Assembly: GCF_013426205.1 (NCBI RefSeq)
Contig: NC_089422.1
Location: 8,707,001-8,771,000 of the forward strand
Reading direction: 5' to 3'
Length of the DNA stretch: 64,000 nucleotides
Origin: Metarhizium brunneum
Taxonomy: Eukaryota; Ascomycota; Sordariomycetes; Hypocreales; Clavicipitaceae
The translations under genes were made by a program, and so were the position numbers. A model generated the notes under the pieces. It had not been told where the DNA came from. It did no database searches and was given only the letters and a program-made list of their open reading frames with translations. Positions 46,060 to 56,322 of the stretch are shown one piece after another. The number at the start of each line of letters is the position of its first letter. Positions within the stretch are counted from its first letter, which is position 1.

Positions 46060-48022
46060 GGTTGTGTTTGAAGCTAACTGGCGTCTCTGTGCTGTGTGTC
46101 GAGGGAGATATTGCGACATGTCAGAAAGGTTTTCATTGCCTAGGTAGGTATTGCAATGGTATGGGGTTTATATAGAATGTAGCGCATGCCCGGCTGCGAG
46201 GATCAGCCGTTAGCATGGCCCAAGTTCCACCCAAAGACACACAATTCATTTCGCCCGGTAGAGACTCCCTCGAAGTTCCACCGTAGATGTTTCAAGTCGT
46301 GGCTTGCAAGGCTTCGGGTCCAGTTTACCAGATTCGAAATTTACGGATTTTGAGCGGAGTTAAGCTTTGGAGCAGCAACGGTGGGGTCTTAGCGGACATC
46401 ACGGACTCAGCAGTTATTATGTCCAGATGTCCAGCTTTAGGAGTTACAGATGACTCGCTATCTTTAATCTCAAAGGCTACATATGTAAGCTCTTATGCGG
46501 CGGTAAGCTTTCCATGGTAGTGACCTGACGCTGCGCTACTCATGCTGTTGCTCCAAAAATAGGCGTGGCCACGCCACTTATATTTGTGTGTTAGTACCCC
46601 TTATATCTTGCTATAATATTGCAGAAGGAGTATTTATACACCTTACCTATCTTGAATTACTCTTTCTGTAGGTGTAATATTACATAGCTCTTATTTGTAA
46701 CTTAATAATATGTATACCGGTGAGTGAAATCCAGCGGTGAGATATGATTAGGGTTAGGGTTAATTTGAAGGGTAATGGACCATTATCATCACGAAACATA
46801 GATAAGTCTCGATTCTCAGTCACCACTAGGTCTCCATGAGAGATCCAGTCTGCACCCATCTGGTCTCAAGTGGTCTCAAGTGGTCTCCTGGGCGGGAGTC
46901 ATGTTCCTGGGGTGAATCTGTGTGAGTCGGCGCAATTATGCTGCTTCCGCCGTGCCGGGGCGGTGACTGCCGGAATAGCAGACTGACGGGAAGAAGTCTT
47001 GTCTATTTTTAGTTTCTAGTCGGTAGGGATGAATGCCGTCCAGTTCGCCTTGCAGCCTTTTCTGGGAATACAAAGGGCCTCGACCATGCCCCTCTCTCAC
47101 CGATTGTATCACCAATGGCGATTGGTTGCCTTGTACATCAAACTCTGAAGAGCCAACACACCCACTGCCTGATGGCATTGCTGGAGCACCTCGAGGCAAC
47201 TTAAGATGGCCAATGCCATCCAAGATTGCCAAACATGAGGTGGTCAGACCCCAACGGCGGCAAAGTTATCCGATGTCTGTTGCGGCTGGCGGTCGACGTA
47301 TAAGATCTGAGCTTGATGAGTTGGCCATGTCTTTCATTCACGATGCTATACGACGTGACTGGTCGGAAATGATGCAGAGTCCACGGCTCATTTGCTTTGG
47401 AAACGGCCAGGCTGTGCCATCTCTTGTCCCTGGCGAGTGAGTTGCACAAGACCTAGAGCAGGTAAGCCGAGAGGAGGATTGTGCCTGATCACTGCCTTAT
47501 CTATTGTGTCCACTGACCTTCTGGCCTCAGCGCCACTGCTCTGCTCTGTTTTGCTCTTCCATGTAGGAATCAATCGGAGAAACAGGGATAGATTGACTTG
47601 ACTTATGGCTCCTTCCACGTCTGCTCCCCCTACACCATCTCTGACCACATGAAGCCGAAGTGATGCCACGTATCATCTGCATGAGGGGTTGTATACTGAT
47701 ATGTGGAGAGACAACAAGGTCAATGGCTAAGAGGCTTCTCAAGTGCAGCTCAGCCGCAGCAGCTAGGGTTATTATGCGATAAGTGGTTCAGCCTGGTGAT
47801 ACTGCGCAAATGGATGGTGGTTGGACAAAGAATTGAGTCGAGAAGCATATAAATGAGCCTGTCTCCCGACTTGCCAACCCTCCAACGCTCACTTCTTCTC
47901 CTCTCTTCACCTTGAACATACACATACCAATATTGAACCTACCGCTGCCTGCCTGCTATAGCCACAGTTCTGGCTGCGCAAGGAACATATAACTCACGCA
48001 CAATAAATAAACGTGTTTTAAA
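46060..48022. other. intergenic with short repeats
   Basis: No recognised gene in about 2 kb. It holds a perfect 14-base palindrome GGCGTGGCCACGCC at 46562-46575, a telomere-type TTAGGG run at 46748-46762, and a 10-base tandem (GGTCTCAAGT, about 2.6 copies) at 46862-46887. CT-rich sequence at 47870-47920 is a likely core promoter for the small gene that follows. Confidence 0.45.
46748..46762 (+). repeat. interstitial telomere-type repeat (TTAGGG, 2.5 copies)
   Basis: The sequence TTAGGGTTAGGGTTA matches the usual telomere unit of filamentous fungi. At 2.5 copies it is short, so it could be chance or a scar of end-joining or subtelomere rearrangement. Confidence 0.6.
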
Positions 48023-48288
48023 ATGCCTGTAAGTATTACATCTCGGGTGTTTTGGGCAAACATGTTTAGTAAAACCCTTACTAGGAACCATGTCTTGTCG
48101 GCATGCAAACCAATTACTGCGGCGCTGTCTGGACAATTGTGGCCATTCTAGCTGGCGCCGGCCTCGACTCGGGGTATCAGTCTGTGTTCGGAAGTGGGCA
48201 TAGGGGATCGGTGTATGAGTGTGTGCTCAGAAATGAACATGGGGAGGAGGTTGTAGCATCGGCTGAAGAGTTAGGATTAGTATTTTGA
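48023..48288 (+). CDS. small two-exon protein (about 70 aa), unrecognised
   Basis: The first exon is just ATG CCT (48023-48028). A canonical intron follows (donor CCT|GTAAGT, acceptor TTACTAG, 48029-48084) and the second exon starts GAA CCA TGT at 48085, in phase, continuing to TTT TGA at 48288. The product begins MPEPCLVGMQTNYCGAVW, has a hydrophobic TIVAILAGAG segment, then SVFGSGHRGSVYECVL and an acidic C-terminus. Three cysteines are present and there is no signal peptide. A strong CT-rich promoter-like stretch, a CA-rich leader and AATAAATAA just before the start support a real gene. No family is recognised. Confidence 0.5.
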
Positions 48289-48992
48289 TCACTCGAAGCC
48301 GTATGTATATGAAACGGGCTCCGCTTATTCTCGCCCCCCGTCCAGGTCTGCCAGGCCAGAGACTTCAGTTACAAGCGAGACGAATGGTATCGAGCTCAGG
48401 AAGTTGCGCGTCTTTTCTTAATTTGTTTTGTTTTCCTTTTACGGCGCTGGTTCTGTCGCTAGAATCAGTTAGTTAGTCGTCAATACACCCGCTCGGCCGT
48501 TGGCGTATATAATAGGCCCACCAGACGCGTCGTGATATCTAGCTTTATACCCAGGAGCATACATGTCTTGTCCGGGCACTTTCGCGCATCTTGCAATATC
48601 TCGATTGCCCTCCTCGAGCCCTTGGTCGGACCATGCGGACATTTCCGCGCCTTGTCGAGCGTACAACGATTGCGTTCAAGTTGACTAATTGACCAAATCA
48701 ATACAAAAATGTACGGTAGCTTTTCATATATTAAACCCTTGAGGCTGTACAGCCGTGTCCAAATCATACTGGAGCAGGATTTCTCAAGATGGAAGATGCC
48801 TCAGGCCGTTTCACGTAACGAATCAATTCCGGAACAATATTTATTCCGATGCGAGTTTCTTTGTTGTCGGCACGGCATATCAAACACCCCAGCGCGGCCA
48901 CGCCCATTGTTTGGTATTTTGTATCTTCCAAACATCTCATCATCTCCCGACCGAACATCAAGTCGAGCACATCCTCCTAGCTCTACTCAAAC
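48289..48992. other. intergenic, no gene seen
   Basis: About 700 bases with no supported gene. The right-hand end is the promoter of the thioredoxin gene. Confidence 0.4.
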
Positions 48993-49644
48993 ATGGAGAC
49001 AGTAAGCTACATCATCTGGGCCTTGGTCATCATCGTTATACTCGGTCCGGTAAGTCCCTTGAATCTACAGCCTCACGAGTCACAACAGGCTGCACGCGCA
49101 GATGAGAAGCGCCAAGCAATGTCTCGGCCGCTCATTCATCACTTTGCCAACACTCATAAATTGTCCGCGAGATGCAGCGCACTGACAGGTAGTCGCCTCA
49201 TAGGCCCTTTTTCGAGACCGCTCGCCTATCCCAGAAACGTCGGGCAACGTTTCTAAAATTAGCGAGCTTCCTGAGCTGGAGTCTCTCCTATCATCTACCA
49301 CGTACGTCGTTGTCGACTTTTACGCCGACTGGTGTCCTCCCTGCCGCGCCATCGCTCCGCAGTTTTCCAAGCTGGCCGATGAATATGCGTCCAAGGGCCA
49401 GCTCGCTTTTGCCAAAGTCAACGTGGACCATTGTAAGGGTGCTGCCAAGCACCATAATGTTACCGCTATGCCGACCTTTTTATTTTTCAAAAATGGACAG
49501 CAGACGTCAGTTGTAGTGCAAAGCAGCAAGCACGGCACATCTGCAAAGATGCCCAAGGACGGCGTGGTTGAAAAAATTCAAGGCGCGGATGTAATGTTGC
49601 TGAGAAGTACGGTGCAGGCTTTGGCTGAGAATGCACAGCGCTAA
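48993..49644 (+). CDS. membrane-anchored thioredoxin
   Basis: Two exons. Exon 1 (48993-49049) encodes METVSYIIWALVIIVILGP, a single hydrophobic helix; the donor GTAAGT follows directly. The acceptor CTCATAG at about 49202 continues in phase 0 with ALFRDRSPIPETSGNVSKIS and the thioredoxin fold: TYVVVDFYADWCPPCRAIAP, FAKVNVDHCKGAAKHHNVT, and the cis-proline strand AMPTFLFFKNGQ. The active site WCPPC has Pro-Pro between the cysteines in place of the usual Gly-Pro, which generally changes redox potential. The family reduces protein disulfides. The N-terminal helix means the domain is probably tethered to a membrane or secreted, unlike the common cytosolic thioredoxin. The exact intron choice is a model, but the phase and splice sites fit well. 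Confidence 0.82.
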
Positions 49645-50408
49645 TTCATTGGCCTGAGTTTGTTTTCAGGGAGAGAGAGCAGCGGAACCTTCCGGCGAAC
49701 CCTCTTCTAGTATTCCTTTGTTAAAAGACGGATGTGGTGTTGACCATCAAGGTCCTGAAGTCTCACAGGGCAGTAGTATTTCAGGCCTGTTTTTGTGTCT
49801 GGCGCTGTTTGCACCTCAGTTGGGCAGTGAGGTTTAGCGGCATTACATGCCACAGTCTCATTACATTAATATTTGCCATGCTTTTGTACTTTTCAATGGG
49901 TTGATTGCATTATTTATGCCCGACAGCCGCGTTGTTGCGTGTTTACGGCTGACTGGTGACGCCTTTGTCTGGCTACCGGATTTAGTGAACACGGCGCTGG
50001 GGTTAATTAGCCCCTGAATTATGCTGACTATATTGCACCCTCGTCATGCTTATTGTCATTCTCTGCATTCAAATATGCGAATTCTGTCAAGCAATGCTAA
50101 CTGCGAAATCATGATGACAACTGCAGATACGCTCCGTGGTATGAATAGCGTAGCGGCTGCTCCCTCAACACAAAACGTCGTATCATTGACTATCTGAAGC
50201 CAAAGAATGCAGGACGTAAGGAGACCACGGGGCTCGCCTCGAGATTGTTTATAAGGATGTCTGGGAAACCGTTGACGATAAATGACTTGGCCAAGGAAAA
50301 CTAAAGCAACGCCTCGGTATGGGGTTTACATGCATCAGACGAGATTGACGCACCAGACTCTTTCAACTCCGCCCCTGACAACCTCAATGTAGCTAACTCT
50401 ACCGCCAT
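49645..50408. other. intergenic, no gene seen
   Basis: No recognised coding sequence. It separates the thioredoxin gene from the prenyltransferase relic. Confidence 0.4.
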
Positions 50409-51233
50409 TCACAGGCAACGACTACACCTTGTTGCTGTATGACACTCGAGGTTGAAAAGGGTCTGGCGGGTCAAATAATCTGTTGTGGAGTCAACCATGC
50501 GGGAGGAACGCCGAGAGACCGGCATGTCCTCGGCAATGGACTTCCGGAGCCGGGAGGTGCGGGGGCCCGGACTCGTGCCGGTTAAAACATGGTCGTGATT
50601 GGCCTTTAGACACGATAGCCTAGCGAACCGCCGATCTGTCATGGCAGACAGGCAGATACATCTTCATCTTTGGTGCCTTGCTGCCAAGACGGAACTCGAC
50701 GTAGTCAAGAATACCAGCGGTACCATGTTTGAGAGTGCAAGGGGCGAGCTCTCTGGCACGCCTTGCTAGTGGCATCTTTCCGCCCGTCAAATGCCCAGAA
50801 TATCTTGTATTAGTGATTCAAAGGCATATCCTGCTTGCTTCCAAGGGCAAGGTAGGAATTGAAGTGGTTGAACTACTGCATGTTTGTCTCAGGAATGTCC
50901 TCTAACATCAGCTTGAGGAACTCAGCAGCGGCATACGCACTGTAAGGATCTTGACGAGTTCCAGCTTGCGCACCAACAGGCTCGATAGAGAAGCAGACTG
51001 TGGCTGCTTTATGGCCTATATTTCAATCCCAACTCGGCTCTACCGGATTGCGGTCGTCTTTCATGAAGTCTTCCATAGCTCGGCTTCCGGCTCGTGGGCG
51101 ACACCGGGCCTCGGTGCAATGGAACGCGCAGAGAAGTCGAGAATTCGGATTTATGACGCATACGAGTAGCCGGCGTTAAAGAGGAGAACACCCAAGGCGT
51201 GGGCAGACCGTTGCCACCATGGCTTGGGTCAAA
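50409..51233 (-). pseudogene. relic of a DMATS-type aromatic prenyltransferase
   Basis: Minus-strand segments match the first two thirds of dimethylallyl-tryptophan-synthase-family enzymes in order: HALGVLLFNAGYSYASQIRI (near 51190), FSARSIAPRPGVAHEPEAEL, MKDDRNPVEPSWDWKYRP (the conserved D-D-x-x-P-x-E-x-S-W-x-W motif, near 51050), SIEPVGAQAGTRQDPYSA (near 50980), KIFWAFDGRKDATSKA (near 50790) and KMKMYLPVCHD (near 50660). Frames change between them, and there are in-frame stops, including TAG at 50873-50875 where the family has Trp. The N-terminal part is missing: the similarity stops near 51233, where an unrelated plus-strand gene begins. In working form such enzymes attach a dimethylallyl group to an indole substrate in alkaloid pathways. 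No other alkaloid gene is present nearby. The gene cannot make a functional enzyme. Confidence 0.8.
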
Positions 51234-51262
51234 ACAAGACTCTAAGAGCAACTGTACACTAC

Positions 51263-51931
51263 ATGATGCAACATGATGACCACCCTTATCAGAAGGAGGT
51301 GAGCATCAATGGGCCAGGACATGTTAGTATCCATCTCAACCACATTTCCAAAGTGGTCATGGGTGACGAGACCGCCATGGTAGAGCTGACCTCGGGTGCC
51401 TTTGACGGACAACCTTCCACTGCGTACTTTACAACACTCAAGTCAGGTCATTCCCCCGGTGGTCCGGAATATACACTTGAATGGAGAATTGGAGGCATAT
51501 TCCGGTCAGAATCAGACTACGTGCCATCAACATCAGTGTCCTCGGGCATGGTGAAGCGAGCCCATCCCGAAGGTAAGCAAATCAACGCCAGTGACCGACG
51601 GGGCGAAAAGGATGTTTGGGTCCGCTTCAAGAACGCACCATATCATGCCGCCCTGAGTATAACTGTCTATTTTTATATATGGGGGGAAGATACGGGCTGC
51701 TATAAAACCTTGACTCTGCAGCCCGGACAAGACGAGTCCGTGGAGCTCAACTATATTAGCAAGGTTGTCGTTGGGCAGAAGACTGCCGTGCTGGAGCTTT
51801 CCTCGATCGCGTTTGAAGGGCAGCCGAAGGTGGCATATTTTGCTACTTTTGCTTTTAGTCGTGGAACAAACACAGAGACCATGTATAATATTGAATGGAG
51901 CAGCGATAACAAATTCAGAAAAGGGTGGTAA
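51263..51931 (+). CDS. protein of two repeated domains, function unknown
   Basis: From the first in-frame ATG (51263) the product is about 222 residues and consists of two related halves. Repeat 1 has VSIHLNHISKVVMGDETAMV, ELTSGAFDGQPSTAYFTTL and EYTLEWRIGGIFR; repeat 2 has VELNYISKVVVGQKTAVLEL, SSIAFEGQPKVAYFATFAF and MYNIEWSSDNKFRKG. The halves are joined by a Lys/Asp-rich linker. Alternating polar and hydrophobic residues suggest two beta-sandwich modules. There is no signal peptide, and in-frame coding-like sequence continues upstream of the ATG (CHHGLGQNKTLRATVH) without a start, right up to the junction with the prenyltransferase relic, so the gene may be truncated at its 5' end. I do not recognise the family; a lectin-like role is possible but unsupported. 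Confidence 0.6.
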   Translation: MMQHDDHPYQKEVSINGPGHVSIHLNHISKVVMGDETAMVELTSGAFDGQPSTAYFTTLKSGHSPGGPEYTLEWRIGGIFRSESDYVPSTSVSSGMVKRAHPEGKQINASDRRGEKDVWVRFKNAPYHAALSITVYFYIWGEDTGCYKTLTLQPGQDESVELNYISKVVVGQKTAVLELSSIAFEGQPKVAYFATFAFSRGTNTETMYNIEWSSDNKFRKGW

Positions 51932-52427
51932 TACTACTAGCGTGCCTTGGGGGAGTATTTGCAGGCCGGGACTGATTCTGAGTACGAGCATGTGTCAGCA
52001 ACGTGCATTCAACACCCAATGACTACCCGTGGCAGATAATTCAACACGTCACCAGTTTCTTTTCGATTTTTTGTTTGTGTAGGACATTTGATGACGTGCC
52101 AGGCTCCAATCTGCCGCGCTCACTGGCGGATTTCGGCATTCCTGGTTGTCTGGTGCTGGCATGTGAGATGTTTCGAGAATGCAATATGGAGCTAGTTATT
52201 TCCTAGTGTATTTAAAAGAGTGCGGGACTGCCACCGTTTTAGTATTCCGGCAAAGTCGGGACTATTGGGCGTCTATAATTTTTACCCTGTGGCTTGGTCG
52301 GTAATTTTCCCAACAATTCTAGCTAAAAGCAGCAATGTGATACGTCTTAATTCACGTCTAGTTACAATACGGTTCTATCAATTAACACAGATGGCCGCCG
52401 GAAGAAGGGGAGTATGCGGATCAAATA
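51932..52427. other. intergenic, no gene seen
   Basis: About 500 bases between two convergent genes with no supported coding sequence. Confidence 0.4.
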
Positions 52428-54067
52428 TTATGCCGGAGTCTTAGGGGATCTGACTTGTGCGCGAATACCGTCAAATCGTTTCTGGAACTTGGTCGCCAAG
52501 CACTCCCATGTTGTGCCCCGGAAGATGTAAGAATGCTCATCCAGCATTTTACGCACTCTCTCCTTTTCTTGAGGATTCACAGCAACCACCCAAGCAAGGC
52601 ATAGAGAGTTGCCGAGTAATGCGGTACTGAGCGGCTTGAACAGAGAGACTCTGTCTGCGGCCCTCAGCACCACTGACACAAAAGTGACAGCTTCTTCTAA
52701 CAAGGCGCTATTCCCGGGATCTATGATCCGGAGTGTCATGTTTAATGCCATCGCCATTGTGAGAAGCCCAGAATTGCCGGCTTCTTGGCGTATATATTGT
52801 AGCGAAAGCAGTGAGTCCCGACTCGTTTTGACCTTGCCAAATACATCCGTCGCATTCTTTTCAAGAAGCGCCAAGTCGGTCGAAAGTCGTTGATAAGTCG
52901 TCGTAATATGGTCAAGATTCGAGGTCGGGTCTTCTAAATAAGATGAAATTTGAATCAAATCGCGCCATTGTTGACTGCATCGAGCAGTCCCGACGTTGCC
53001 GGGTGCTGTAGCTACAAGACCAGACTGGCGCTTCTTCCCGTCGTGAAGACGAGGGTTGAATCTCATTGTAGGATCCATAATGCTTGCGACTATCTACTTC
53101 TGATTAGACTGCGGCTGCACTTCAGGTACTACCAGGGCTTGGGTTCGAAAGTATATTACCACAAGACGCCGTAAGTTCGAGACTACTTCGTTGTCGAAAG
53201 CATTTTCCAACTCTTCATCGCCCAGCATATCCAGAAAGTATACTAGTCCTCTTAAAAGAACTTCAAATTCTCGCCGATTGCTGCCGCGCACATTCTGTAC
53301 AAGTTTTAGCTTCAATCCCCTCGTTATTGTCGGGGGCTGACAGACATGGGACGCCAGAAGAATGCCAATGGCACACATTGTGTCAACGATTTGGGTTTTG
53401 CAATGCACTGCCCCGACACTACTTATAAGCACGCGCAGGGCCTCCCCGTAGTGGACCAAGGGCTTTGACGAAACTGAACCTGTGTAAAAACTAAACACAC
53501 TTGCAGTAAGGGCTTTAGAAGCTGCAGTGAGCACCTTGTTGTGTTCCATCCTCTTAGGAATGTCTTTGAGGCGCTCCCCAAACGACAAGATACTGTACGC
53601 GGGGTCAACGACGTTGAGAATATAGACGAGAGAGCCGGTTGCACTCGTTAATTCGTTGCTTGGCGGCCGCGATGGCTTAATCTCGGTGAAACATAGGCTC
53701 ATGGGACTCTGATGGTTTGGCAGCATGTGGTGACTCATTAATGCATCGCAAGGCACTTGATGTGTTTTTGAAATGGGCGTCTTCTGTGCGGCATTGTAAA
53801 CGTAACCATCACAGCGTTTTCCAGCCAAGATGCACTTTTTGCAAGCCGGTTTTGCCTCGTCACACTTTATGTGGCGGGCTCTAGAACGAGTCAGCAATAC
53901 TTTACAGGAGCCACATACCAAAAAGGTTGCTGCAAAGGCTTCACTGACCGACAGGTCTTACATCCGGTTTTCACTTTGGGGGCCCATCTTCTCTGTCGTG
54001 GGCTTCCTCTCCGCGATTGGAGAATAGGAATTGCCGCGCAACTTGCGCTTTCATTGTTCTTTCGCAT
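52428..54067 (-). CDS. Zn2Cys6 transcription factor
   Basis: The first exon (from MRKNNES at 54067) ends KVKTGCKTCR; splicing across a short intron (donor TGTCG|GTCAGT, acceptor GTTCTAG) gives CKTCRARHIKCDEAKPAC then KKCILAGKRC, a complete Zn2Cys6 cluster. The middle exon carries a mixed helical region with VVDPAYSILSFGERLKDIPK and FRTQALVVPEV, and ends SNQK with TAG at 53094. Directly after it, 53078-52428 continues with coding-like sequence (WRDLIQISSYLEDP, LALLEKNATDVFG, ALNMTLRIIDPG) that has the character of the C-terminal part of the same kind of protein. A short intron of about 36 nt near 53060-53096, or a frameshift, would join them; I treat them as one gene. It is probably a nuclear regulator; it sits next to the prenyltransferase relic and may have controlled a lost cluster. 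Confidence 0.75.
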
Positions 54068-55461
54068 GGTTCTCCCTGTTTCCGCTCTTCTCTTGATAGG
54101 TCCGGGAGAGGAGATTAGGGCTAGAAACAAAATGTGTTGAGGTGGAATATCCCGATCGTGTTCAGTCCCAGCAGCGAAATTGGCAAACAGCCGACAGCAG
54201 GGATCGTCCTGCACGGTTCCTTGAAGTCAAGACGCACCTTGCTGCCTAGTCGCATTGGGTGGGAGGAGTCTTGTGTAAAGGACATGGAGCTTTTGGTGGT
54301 CAGATTATATTATGTCATAACTTATAAGCACAACTTCCCCACGTTCCGCCTCACTTTTGAATCGCAGTCAATGCGGCTAGGATAAAATGGAGCTAGGGAC
54401 GGACCTGTCCGATGGTTTATTTGGGGCCGTAGTTATTTTAAGAACAGTCTAGTACTCAACCTCTTCTTATCAACGTAAGACATAGTTATCCTATCTAGTA
54501 ATCTCCATACACAAGAACTAGCGGTGCAGAGCGTAAAGCTACGAGTGATGTCAAGAATCAGATGCGAGAACCCAGTGCTACCCTATACCTGGTGCAACTA
54601 GCTCGCTATCAAACTACCACAAGCAACGACATGTTGGAGTCAATCTGTGATATAGCTTGGCTGCCTTTGCTATTCTAGGGCTTTTAATTATTGCCTCGCC
54701 TATTGGTTATCCTTGCATTCTGCAGTGGTTTCTACATGGAACTCGATCAGGGCTATTAAGGTTAAGACCCCCGTTAGCACTGGGTATTCTAGGTATACAG
54801 CTAGAAAATCAGAGTACCACTCCAGGTAAGTGTTGAGGCTATTCCATCCCAGGCTTCTGCCTTTTGGGGCATGAAAACGAGCTGGGCGACTACTTTGGCG
54901 ACGAGTACATCTATTGGGAGCTGAAGGTTAGGGTTAGGGTTATATATGCACATGTACTCCACGATGATGCCTTGGCGGGGCAGCACCTCAACCACTTGGC
55001 CCAAGCGTCTTGATGAGCGCATATGTGCTTATATAAGCCGATGCTAGCAGGAATCACGAGCAAGTTGTTGAATTCAGGTCAACGCCGGCACCGGCATCTT
55101 CGTAAGGTCCGCCTGCCCGCAACCACGTTGAGTTCAAGTGCACCACCCACCATGACTTAGCGCAGCCATTTTGGTCTGCCTTACATGCACATCAATTGCT
55201 CCCGTTCGTCCGCCCGCCCGCCCGTTGGTCGTCTGTAATCATTTCATCTTCCTCACGATTGTGTCTCTGTCTTTGTTTTCCGTCGTCGCGACAACACACC
55301 AGGTCCCCGTCGCCTCTTCCCCCAACGAAAACGACCCAACGATATTCCTCGCCCGTCTGCGCAGCGGCGTCGCGTGCCAGACTCTGCCGCTTCCAATTCG
55401 CCCGCCCGCCCGACTGCTTGTTCAACCCTCCAATCGATCAATCGGCCCCCCGTAGAATCAA
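54068..55461. other. intergenic boundary region
   Basis: About 1.4 kb with no supported gene. To the right the sequence becomes GC-richer with a pyrimidine-rich promoter (CCGCCCGCC and TTCCTC runs, 55200-55340) for the adenylate kinase gene. It marks the change from accessory to conserved genes. Confidence 0.5.
54928..54942 (+). repeat. interstitial telomere-type repeat (TTAGGG, 2.5 copies)
   Basis: The sequence GG followed by TTAGGGTTAGGGTTA matches the fungal telomere unit. It lies at the boundary between accessory and housekeeping genes. Confidence 0.6.
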
Positions 55462-56322
55462 ATGCAACTTAGAAGAGCCGCTAGAGTTATTCTTGTAGGC
55501 GCTCCCGGCGTCGGCAAGGGCACCCAGAGCGAACGACTGTTGGGGCGGTTCCCCCAACTCGCGTCCATCAGCACCGGCGACTTGCTCCGCAGCAATGTCA
55601 AGAACAGGACGCCGCTCGGTAAGCAACGCCCAGCATGCAAAACAAGCCCAGACACTCCCGTTAACGTCCGCACAGGCATCAAGGCCGAGAGCACCATGAA
55701 GGCCGGCGGCCTCGTCGCCGACGACCTCATGCTCCGCCTCATATCCAGCGAGCTCCGCAACCGCGGCTGGCTGCAGAGCCACGGACCCCCCGAGGTCATG
55801 ACGCTCTCGTCCGAGGCTACCACCACCGCCGAGATGCAATCCCGCGACAGCATGGCATTCGGGGCCTTCGCCGCCGGCCGCCCCCCCTCGCCCGCGCAGG
55901 CCTCCGAGGACCCTGCGGCGTCCTTCATCCTCGACGGGTACCCCCGCAACGCGGCGCAGGCCGGCAGCCTCGAGGGCATCGTCCCCATCAACCTGGCCGT
56001 CTCGCTCAAGACCCCCTTCGAGGTCATCCTCGAGCGCATCGCCGGCCGCTGGGTCCACGAGCCCTCGGGCCGCGTCTACAACACGAGCTTCAACGCGCCC
56101 AGGGTCCCCGGCCGCGACGACATCACCGGCGACCCCCTGACGCAGCGGCCCGACGACACCGAGCAGGTCTACCGCGCGCGCTTCCAAAAGTTCCAGGAGA
56201 CCAGCGAGCCCCTGCTCGAGCACTACGCCAGCAAGGGGGTTCTCGTCGAGGTCGAGGGCATGAGCAGCGACGAGATCAGCCCCAAGCTCTACCAGGTCTT
56301 TGAGCAGCGCTTCGTCATGTAA
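55462..56322 (+). CDS. adk2: adenylate kinase, mitochondrial GTP:AMP phosphotransferase type
   Basis: Two exons, 55462-55618 and 55676-56322. The intron is 57 nt long, a multiple of three, and has no in-frame stop, so it can be read through by mistake; splicing joins NRTPLG to IKAESTMKAGGLV, the expected sequence. The P-loop is LVGAPGVGKGTQSERLL near residue 11, followed by ISTGDLLR (AMP site), SFILDGYPRNAAQA (Asp and Arg of the active site) and a LID with GRWVHEPSGRVYN. The LID lacks the four zinc cysteines. The protein catalyses phosphate transfer between a nucleoside triphosphate (probably GTP) and AMP in the mitochondrial matrix. An insertion of about 45 residues (rich in Ala, Ser and Pro) before the ILDGYPRN motif is typical of fungal ADK2 proteins. 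Intact and conserved. Confidence 0.92.
   Translation: MQLRRAARVILVGAPGVGKGTQSERLLGRFPQLASISTGDLLRSNVKNRTPLGKQRPACKTSPDTPVNVRTGIKAESTMKAGGLVADDLMLRLISSELRNRGWLQSHGPPEVMTLSSEATTTAEMQSRDSMAFGAFAAGRPPSPAQASEDPAASFILDGYPRNAAQAGSLEGIVPINLAVSLKTPFEVILERIAGRWVHEPSGRVYNTSFNAPRVPGRDDITGDPLTQRPDDTEQVYRARFQKFQETSEPLLEHYASKGVLVEVEGMSSDEISPKLYQVFEQRFVM

Noticed and set aside
47033..47440. Plus-strand open frame of 135 codons
   Set aside because: Composition and motifs do not look like a protein family and the antisense strand has similar openings.
55438..56223. Long minus-strand open frame of 261 codons
   Set aside because: It mirrors the GC-rich adenylate kinase exon and consists of low-complexity Ala/Gly/Leu sequence.
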